DNA from: Marinomonas sp. KMM3893
GTDB taxonomy: Bacteria > Pseudomonadota > Gammaproteobacteria > Pseudomonadales > Marinomonadaceae
Reading direction: 5' to 3'
DNA: 64,000 nucleotides
Assembly (NCBI RefSeq): GCF_004352855.1
Contig: NZ_SJSC01000007.1
Location: 62,001 to 126,000 of the forward strand
Shown here: positions 58,869 to 64,000 of the stretch, piece by piece
Numbering within the stretch: position 1 is the stretch's first letter
Layout of the letters: the number at the start of each line of letters is the position of its first letter
Notes under the pieces: generated by a model
Told to the model about the DNA's origin: nothing
The model's input: the letters and a program-made list of their open reading frames with translations, nothing else
Databases searched by the model: none
Translations under genes and position numbers: made by a program

Positions 58869-60761
58869 TTGACCCAACTCGATATCAACCAAGAAAAACC
58901 AGCATCTAGGGATCAAGACCCTCACCATAAGGTGACTACCTTGAACAGCGACAAAGATAAGCCTGGCTTAAACGCATTTTTACCTTTTCTACGCCCCTAC
59001 CGCCTTCAGGTGATATACGCCTTAATCGCGTTAGTCATCACCGCGGGAGCCATGCTGAGCCTGGGTAAAGGCGTGCAGTTTTTAATTGATAGAGGATTAG
59101 CCTCAGGCTCAGAAGCGGATTTAACCAAAGCCCTGTGGATATTTATGGGGCTAGTCATCTTACTAGGCGTTGGCAGCTTTTGCCGATTTTTTCTCGTCTC
59201 TTGGCTAGGTGAGCGGGTCGTTGCGGACATACGAAAAGCGATCTTTGCCCACTTACTCACGCTCTCTCCGTCTTTTTTTGAAGACAATTCACCGAGTGAA
59301 ATTCAATCGCGCATCACCTCAGACACCACCTTATTACAAAGCGTTATTGGCTCTTCGTTGTCGATCGCCTTACGCAGCAGCTTAATGTTGGTCGGCGGTA
59401 TTATTTTCCTACTCGTTATGCATTTTAAGCTGACCTTGATCCTATTGGTTTGCGTGCCTTTTGTGGTGATACCTGTGTTGTATTTTGGCCGCCGAGTACG
59501 TCGTCTATCTCGCTATAGCCAAGACGAAATCGCCAATGTAGGACGTTACCTGTCTCAAGCTCTGCGTCATATTAAAGTCGTGCAGGCGTTTACCCATGAA
59601 AAACACGATGAACAACGTTTTTCTGCGGCGGTTGAGCAAGCGTTTGCTGTCAGCGTGAAGCGCATACTACAGCGTTCTTGGCTGGCTCTAATGGCCATTT
59701 TGCTGTCGATGGGCGGCATTGGCATCATGCTCTGGTTTGGTGGTAAAGATGTCATTTCTGGCGCCATTAGCGCGGGAGATCTGGCTAGCTTTTTGTTTTA
59801 TTCGATTGTTGTCGCTGGTGCGGTGACGGCGTTATCTGAAGTCATGGGCGAACTGCAACGGGCAGCAGGCGCCACAGAACGCATTATGGAGTTGCTCAAT
59901 GAGCGCAGCGTCATTGTCGGTGGACAGCAACCAGTCCCTACGGTGCCAGAATCGAAAAGTATGCCTGAATCACAAAATACAGTGGGCGTTAACAACAGCC
60001 CAGAGGCACAAACAACGCCTTTGTTGGCGTTACAGGATGTGACTTTTCGCTACCCAACACGACCAACGACAGCGGTCTTAAAACACCTCAATTTCTCAAT
60101 ACAACAAGGCGAAACCGTCGCCCTTGTCGGCCCTTCTGGCGCGGGTAAATCCACCCTCTTTGAGTTGCTATTAAGGTTCTATGATCCGCAGCAAGGGCAA
60201 GTTCGTTTTTCTGGGCAAGATATCAAAACCTTCGACCTTGGTGCTTGGCGTCAACAGCTGGCGTTAGTCCCTCAAGAAACCGCGTTGTTTGATCAAAGCG
60301 TGACAGACAACCTAGGTTATGCGAACCGCGATGCCAGTGAGGACGCCATTCAAAGTGCGGCGAAGCAATCCAATGCTCACGAGTTTATTCAACGTTTGGA
60401 TAAAGCCTATGAGACGCGATTAGGGGAAGATGGTGTGCGCTTATCGGGCGGCCAAAGACAGCGCATTGCCATTGCTCGCGCCATTCTAAAAGACGCCCCT
60501 ATCTTGTTGCTTGACGAAGCAACCAGTGCGCTGGATGCGCAAAGTGAGCACATGGTACAGGCCGCACTTGAACAGCTTATGATAGGACGAACCACCTTGG
60601 TGATTGCCCATCGCTTGGCCACAGTATTAAACGCTGACCGTATTATTGTGTTGGATCAAGGGGAAATAATTGCCCAAGGCACTCATTCCGAATTACTCGA
60701 AACATGCGCCTTGTACAAACGCCTAGCGGATTTGCAATTTGGTGAGCCGTCAGCGAATTAA
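58869..60761 (+). CDS. ABC exporter with fused membrane and ATPase domains (MsbA/ABCB type)
   Basis: A 630-residue half-transporter. Six membrane segments (about 40-330) precede an ABC ATPase (about 385-615) with Walker A GPSGAGKST, signature LSGGQRQR, Walker B ILLLDEATSALD and the His in IAHRLAT. Relatives export lipids or drugs; the substrate here is unknown. The Pro/Ser-rich linker (about 345-375) is longer than usual. The frame starts at TTG 58869; GTG 58932 is an in-frame alternative, and neither has a strong ribosome site. Confidence 0.88.
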   Translation: MTQLDINQEKPASRDQDPHHKVTTLNSDKDKPGLNAFLPFLRPYRLQVIYALIALVITAGAMLSLGKGVQFLIDRGLASGSEADLTKALWIFMGLVILLGVGSFCRFFLVSWLGERVVADIRKAIFAHLLTLSPSFFEDNSPSEIQSRITSDTTLLQSVIGSSLSIALRSSLMLVGGIIFLLVMHFKLTLILLVCVPFVVIPVLYFGRRVRRLSRYSQDEIANVGRYLSQALRHIKVVQAFTHEKHDEQRFSAAVEQAFAVSVKRILQRSWLALMAILLSMGGIGIMLWFGGKDVISGAISAGDLASFLFYSIVVAGAVTALSEVMGELQRAAGATERIMELLNERSVIVGGQQPVPTVPESKSMPESQNTVGVNNSPEAQTTPLLALQDVTFRYPTRPTTAVLKHLNFSIQQGETVALVGPSGAGKSTLFELLLRFYDPQQGQVRFSGQDIKTFDLGAWRQQLALVPQETALFDQSVTDNLGYANRDASEDAIQSAAKQSNAHEFIQRLDKAYETRLGEDGVRLSGGQRQRIAIARAILKDAPILLLDEATSALDAQSEHMVQAALEQLMIGRTTLVIAHRLATVLNADRIIVLDQGEIIAQGTHSELLETCALYKRLADLQFGEPSAN

Positions 60762-60768
60762 TAAAGGC

Positions 60769-61230
60769 TTATTTGGCGGTGGCAGCTGACCCTAACTTGT
60801 TCAGCACCCCTGAGATTTTCTTAATAACAGCGTCACAACCTTGAATATGGTGGCGCTCTTTAAGGTACTCTGGGTTATTAAAAGACAACCAAACTTTTTG
60901 ATTGGCGTCTTCGCTAATAAGCGCTTTTTGAGGCAGGTCGATGGCCACATCTTGGGCACACTTCATCAAGGGCGTGCCCACTTTTGGGTTACCAAACAGA
61001 ATCACTTGAGTCGGCCTTAGGGACAACCCCGCGCCTTCCGCGTTTTTTTGATGGTCAATTCGAGCAAACACATTCAAGCCTTTACTTTGTGCAATAGACG
61101 CAAAACGATCTGCGGTTTCTTGCACCGAATAATGGCTTTCATATCGCAATAAACTGTCTGCGGCATTGGCGGCAAAAGAAGACAATAGCGCCACAACGCC
61201 TAACGAAGCTACCTTGATTACTTTCATCAT
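60769..61230 (-). CDS. DUF302 periplasmic protein
   Basis: A 153-residue protein with a cleavable signal peptide (cut likely after FAANA). The DUF302 pattern is seen in SVQETADRFASIAQSKGLNVFARIDH and VILFGNPKVGTPLM. Two cysteines (MKCAQD, IQGCDA) may form a disulfide. DUF302 proteins have no settled role. It is convergent with the ABC exporter gene, only 7 bases apart. Confidence 0.85.
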   Translation of the reverse strand: MMKVIKVASLGVVALLSSFAANAADSLLRYESHYSVQETADRFASIAQSKGLNVFARIDHQKNAEGAGLSLRPTQVILFGNPKVGTPLMKCAQDVAIDLPQKALISEDANQKVWLSFNNPEYLKERHHIQGCDAVIKKISGVLNKLGSAATAK

Positions 61231-61430
61231 AAAACCTCCCCTCCATAAGAACTAAGCTTACTAAGCCGATAACCTATCGGCTGTTGCACTGTTTTGTATC
61301 CGCTTCGTGTGAAGCTTATCGAACAATAGCACACTAAGCATGGCAATATTCAAGGGGGAAACGGCTAAATAATAGCCAGTGAGTGCAAAGACCACAGGAC
61401 TGATTAAAGTTTGCAGAGCAAAAAGATCGA

Positions 61431-61727
61431 TTAGTTTTTTCGTTTAGGCAGCTTGCGTTTGACAGCAGCCGACAGCGTCATTACTAACAGAGCCAAAAGC
61501 ATAGGTACGCCAATCAGCACCAACTCTTTGACAAAGGGTAAGACATACATCAAGACAGCCGGAATGTTAGGCTTGCCTTCTCCATCCCCGCCATGTGTGT
61601 AACCTTGCTGATTAATCTGCTCAGCCCAGCTGGTCAGATCCAACATCGCCAATAAACCAACCACTGCAAGAGAGACAAGCAAAATAATCGTAAAACGCGA
61701 CTTCCAGTGATAGCTTAAATATTTCAT
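61431..61727 (-). CDS. Small two-helix membrane protein, partner of the DUF4405 gene
   Basis: A 98-residue protein with two membrane helices (about 12-32 and 58-85). Between them lies a Gly/His-rich segment, GYTHGGDGEGKPNIP. I do not recognise the family. It overlaps the DUF4405 gene by 4 bases, so the two are probably translated together and may form one membrane complex. The divergent MarR gene may control both. Confidence 0.7.
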   Translation of the reverse strand: MKYLSYHWKSRFTIILLVSLAVVGLLAMLDLTSWAEQINQQGYTHGGDGEGKPNIPAVLMYVLPFVKELVLIGVPMLLALLVMTLSAAVKRKLPKRKN

Positions 61728-62194
61728 AACGCCACGCCTTTGGCGGACATTTTCTTCGTCAGATTAACGATCCAACGCCAATGCAACGCTAAATGAACAC
61801 CAATAACAGGCATGATCAAAGACGCAAATTCGTTATGAACCTTAGACCAAAAATCTTGTATGGAGATCGTGATATGAAGCGCAGGCAATAACGACACAGA
61901 CACTAAAAATCCGCTCACAAAAACCAACAGCATCATGATGTATAAGAGGTAATTCAGAATGGTGCTAAAGCGCTCTTTAAAGGTCGAGCGCAATAAAAAA
62001 CGCCGTGCGCTTTTTTTGATCCAATCCCAATGCAGCAGTAAATGAATCGCAAAAGGCACCACAAACAATAAGCTTCCCCACTCATGCAATGGAATGCCTG
62101 TCGATTGCGGTGCTGAAATTATCATAAAACTCACAATCAGCAGAACGTCCATAACATAACGCGTTTTCTGCAAGTTTTGCTTCCAATCTGACAT
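61724..62194 (-). CDS. DUF4405 / cytochrome b561-like membrane protein
   Basis: A 156-residue protein with four membrane helices. Paired histidines lie in helices 2 and 4 (HLLLHWDW and VHLALHWRW) and others in PLHEW and VHNEF, a layout typical of b-type heme ligands. It resembles the DUF4405 family. A redox role is plausible but unproven. It is divergent from the MarR regulator, with about 200 bases between them. Confidence 0.75.
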   Translation of the reverse strand: MSDWKQNLQKTRYVMDVLLIVSFMIISAPQSTGIPLHEWGSLLFVVPFAIHLLLHWDWIKKSARRFLLRSTFKERFSTILNYLLYIMMLLVFVSGFLVSVSLLPALHITISIQDFWSKVHNEFASLIMPVIGVHLALHWRWIVNLTKKMSAKGVAL

Positions 62195-62395
62195 GACTTC
62201 ATTAACCTTAAAAAGTAATCATTTTTTTACTGAACAACTGACGTTCTACGCAGTCATAAGTCTTTTACATGCAAAACGCTTGTCTGGCATTTTGGTTGCA
62301 TGATTAAGGCCAATAAAATAGAGTTGATAACGTCATATATCCTACCAAAATAGATGATAAAATCAACTAAAACCTTTAACCCACGTGGAGCTTTT

Positions 62396-62830
62396 GTGAA
62401 CTTAAATGAAGCGCTTTTTAGCTTAATACACACTGTTCGTAACACCATGATTCAACAGTTAAAATCATTAGATATGAACTTGTCTCCAATGCATTTAAAG
62501 TCATTAAAAGCGGTCTCTAAAATCGAACAATGCACAGGTCAAAAACTGGCGGATTTTATGGGCAGAGATAAGGCACAAGTGAACCGTTTGATTAAAGAGT
62601 TGGTGAACCAAGAATTGCTCATCAAGAAAGACAATGAGAAGGACAAACGCAGCCAATTACTCATCTTAGCGGCCAGCGGAGAAGCGTTAATAGAAGAGTT
62701 TAACAAGGTGGAAAACGAAGTGTTTAGCGCAATGGCATCAGAACTAGAGCCTGATCAAATTGAAAGTTTTATTCAGATTACGCAAACGTTCAAATCCAAC
62801 CTTGATGCCGCTTATGGGAAAAAGAACTAG
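62396..62830 (+). CDS. MarR family transcriptional regulator
   Basis: About 144 residues with a winged helix: TGQKLADFMGRDKAQVNRLIKELVNQELLIKKDNEKDKRSQLL is the recognition and wing region, cited as landmark. The GTG at 62396 has GGAG at 5 bases, better than the ATG at 62354 that opens the longest frame. It is divergent from the DUF4405 pair, the usual arrangement for a MarR repressor and its target. No Cys redox pair typical of OhrR is seen; a single Cys occurs in IEQCTG. Confidence 0.88.
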   Translation: MNLNEALFSLIHTVRNTMIQQLKSLDMNLSPMHLKSLKAVSKIEQCTGQKLADFMGRDKAQVNRLIKELVNQELLIKKDNEKDKRSQLLILAASGEALIEEFNKVENEVFSAMASELEPDQIESFIQITQTFKSNLDAAYGKKN

Positions 62831-62854
62831 CGCTTAAGAGACGACTTTTTAGAC

Positions 62855-62892
62855 ATAGCACCTCACTAAAAGCGATTAGTATGAGGTGCTAT
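62855..62892. terminator. Long hairpin between convergent marR-type and DUF3861 genes
   Basis: A perfect 11-base stem (ATAGCACCTCA / TGAGGTGCTAT) extends by a further 4-base inner stem after a one-base bulge, with a 6- to 8-base loop. There is no T-run on either side. It probably ends transcription or protects 3' ends of both genes. Confidence 0.6.
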
Positions 62893-62931
62893 TGGATGAC
62901 ATTATTCGATAAAATCGTTTGAATTAAACCG

Positions 62932-63216
62932 TTAAGATTTTTTCAGAGATTTCATAAACTCGGAAAAATACGGTCTAAACTCTTGAAAAAGTTCATGTTT
63001 TGAGTTTCTCAGCATCACTTCCCCAAACAGCTTAATACCAAGTGCTAACTCCCTGGCATCGCTCTCATCTAGATCGATCTTTCCTTTCATCGTCTCAACG
63101 ATTTTAAAAATATCATCGTGATTACGGGTTTCAAACTCTAATGGGCTGGCTTCCACTGCATTGCCTTTAGGATCCTCAAGATGTTCGATAGTAAATTTGT
63201 ATAAATGACCTTTCAT
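62932..63216 (-). CDS. DUF3861 family protein
   Basis: About 94 residues, soluble, with the family pattern MKGHLYKFTIEHLEDPKGN, NHDDIFKIVETMKGK and LALGIKLFGEVMLRN. The ATG at 63216 has GGAGG 4 bases upstream, so the longer frame starting at 63240 is rejected. No function is known for the family. It stands alone. Confidence 0.85.
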   Translation of the reverse strand: MKGHLYKFTIEHLEDPKGNAVEASPLEFETRNHDDIFKIVETMKGKIDLDESDARELALGIKLFGEVMLRNSKHELFQEFRPYFSEFMKSLKKS

Positions 63217-63415
63217 AGTGCCTCCGCTGCGCGTATACATGTTGTCAAATTAAAGGTTGGCGAATCAAATGAACGACAAACAACGCCAACAAATTTTGTC
63301 TTGCCTACTCCCTTGTTAGGTGCAAAAAAATCAAAAACAACGGGCGTGACATTTTTAATCTAAATTGCCAACCTTCATACCATCAACCAAACAGTGGAAA
63401 ATCCAAAGGGGACCG

Positions 63416-63862
63416 TCAAAGCCAACGACGCACTCTGGCGCAATAGTTCTGATACTCTTCTCCGAATTTTTCCGTTAACGCAGCCTCTTCTGGCTTGATC
63501 TGAAAATACGATAAATACACGACAAAACCAACAATGGGCAAAACCACCCACAGCGTATTCAACCAAAATGCACCGCCAACTAAGATCATAGCCAACGACA
63601 AATACATGGGATTACGCGAGTATTGAAACACCCCAGACACCACCAAGACATTAGCCTTGTTGGGCTTATGAGGGTTCACCGTTGTCTTTGATTGGGTAAA
63701 CGACAGAACCGCAGAAACAGCAATGACAGCGGCAAGCAGCCAAATGGCATAACTCAATACCAATGACCAACCAGAAGCCTCAAAATGGAAACCAGATAAG
63801 GCAAGCATGATGACCGCAACAACAAGAAAAATAACAAGAGGAGGGATTTTTAAGGCAAGCAT
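63416..63862 (-). CDS. Isoprenylcysteine methyltransferase-like (ICMT/PEMT family) membrane protein
   Basis: About 148 residues with four membrane segments. The C-terminal SAM-binding type motif is GVFQYSRNPMYLSL followed by EEAALTEKFGEEYQNYCARVRRW, which are hallmarks of the bacterial ICMT/phospholipid methyltransferase-like family. The substrate is unknown. ATG 63862 is chosen because AAGGA is 6 bases before it; the longer frame starting at 63937 is not supported. Confidence 0.85.
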   Translation of the reverse strand: MLALKIPPLVIFLVVAVIMLALSGFHFEASGWSLVLSYAIWLLAAVIAVSAVLSFTQSKTTVNPHKPNKANVLVVSGVFQYSRNPMYLSLAMILVGGAFWLNTLWVVLPIVGFVVYLSYFQIKPEEAALTEKFGEEYQNYCARVRRWL

Positions 63863-64000
63863 AGTCATTCCTTTGAGATCTATTGGCGATAGGAAAAGGA
63901 AACAAAAGACACTGTAAAAGGCGCCTTTATTCCGCAACTAGATCATCACTTTATTCCTGCCATTCATAAAAGCCAAGCGCTATATTTGGCTCTCAAAAAC

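Noticed and set aside
63254..63376. Distant inverted repeat (AAGGTTGGC with GCCAACCTT) between the DUF3861 and ICMT-like genes
   Set aside because: Nine bases more than 100 bases apart can occur by chance, and no mobile element lies between the copies.
63971..63991. AGCCAA/TTGGCT inverted repeat at the right edge as a terminator
   Set aside because: The stem is only six bases and there is no T-run.

Overview
The window looks like a chromosomal segment of a motile marine gammaproteobacterium of the Oceanospirillales type, possibly Marinomonas or a relative. The evidence is moderate GC, a flagellar/chemotaxis locus in Pseudomonas-like order (ccm genes, then fliK2/flhB', cheW, parA, motDC, cheB, cheA, cheZ, cheY, fliA, flhF, flhA, flhB, fliRQPONML, fliK, fliJIHGFE, fleR, fleS), and a Vibrio-like Na+ stator pair (pomAB). 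The species assignment is an inference. No rRNA, tRNA, CRISPR array or insertion sequence was recognised.

Layout. 1-4421 (minus): System I cytochrome c maturation genes ccmABCDE and a truncated ccmF. 4541-6159 (plus): a divergent pair, a FliK-like protein and a free FlhB C-terminal domain. 6186-41748 (minus): one nearly unbroken run of about 35 genes for chemotaxis signalling, the H+ type stator MotCD, sigma-28, the flagellar export gate, switch, ATPase, MS ring and the FleSR two-component system. 41879-46432 (minus): biotin genes bioBFHCD. A BirA operator at 46486-46517 lies between bioB and the opposite-strand comF-bioA pair. 48695-50472 (minus): pomAB. 50645-53705 (plus): xseB-ispA-dxs. 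53805-56534 (minus): a Tat-exported amidase and an MHS-type transporter. 56535-57324 is a gene-poor stretch. 57325-63862 is a mixed set of small genes (lipoprotein, VOC protein, YnfA, ABC exporter, DUF302, cytochrome b561-like pair, MarR regulator, DUF3861, methyltransferase-like membrane protein).

The most unusual part is flagellar regulation. The place normally held by the master regulator FleQ is occupied by a protein of about 165 residues. It has a FleQ-like N-terminal domain and a FleQ-like Fis-type DNA-binding end, but no AAA+ sigma-54 activation domain. The gene for FleN/FlhG, which restrains FleQ through that AAA+ domain, is missing from its usual place between flhF and fliA. Between fliK and fliJ sits a four-gene sensory block: a receiver-PP2C-HATPase protein whose phospho-acceptor Asp is Gly, a STAS protein, a degenerate chemoreceptor-like membrane protein, and a 624-residue protein that may hold decayed CheW-like domains. 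Together these suggest a rewired flagellar control circuit, and this is the best candidate here for an undescribed system.

Other points: a pure hexanucleotide repeat of about 21 copies sits in a CheW-like gene whose reading frame is broken; the CheA linker carries four copies of a peptide resembling the CheY-binding ends of FliM and CheZ; and the FliN N-terminus carries a tandem duplication.
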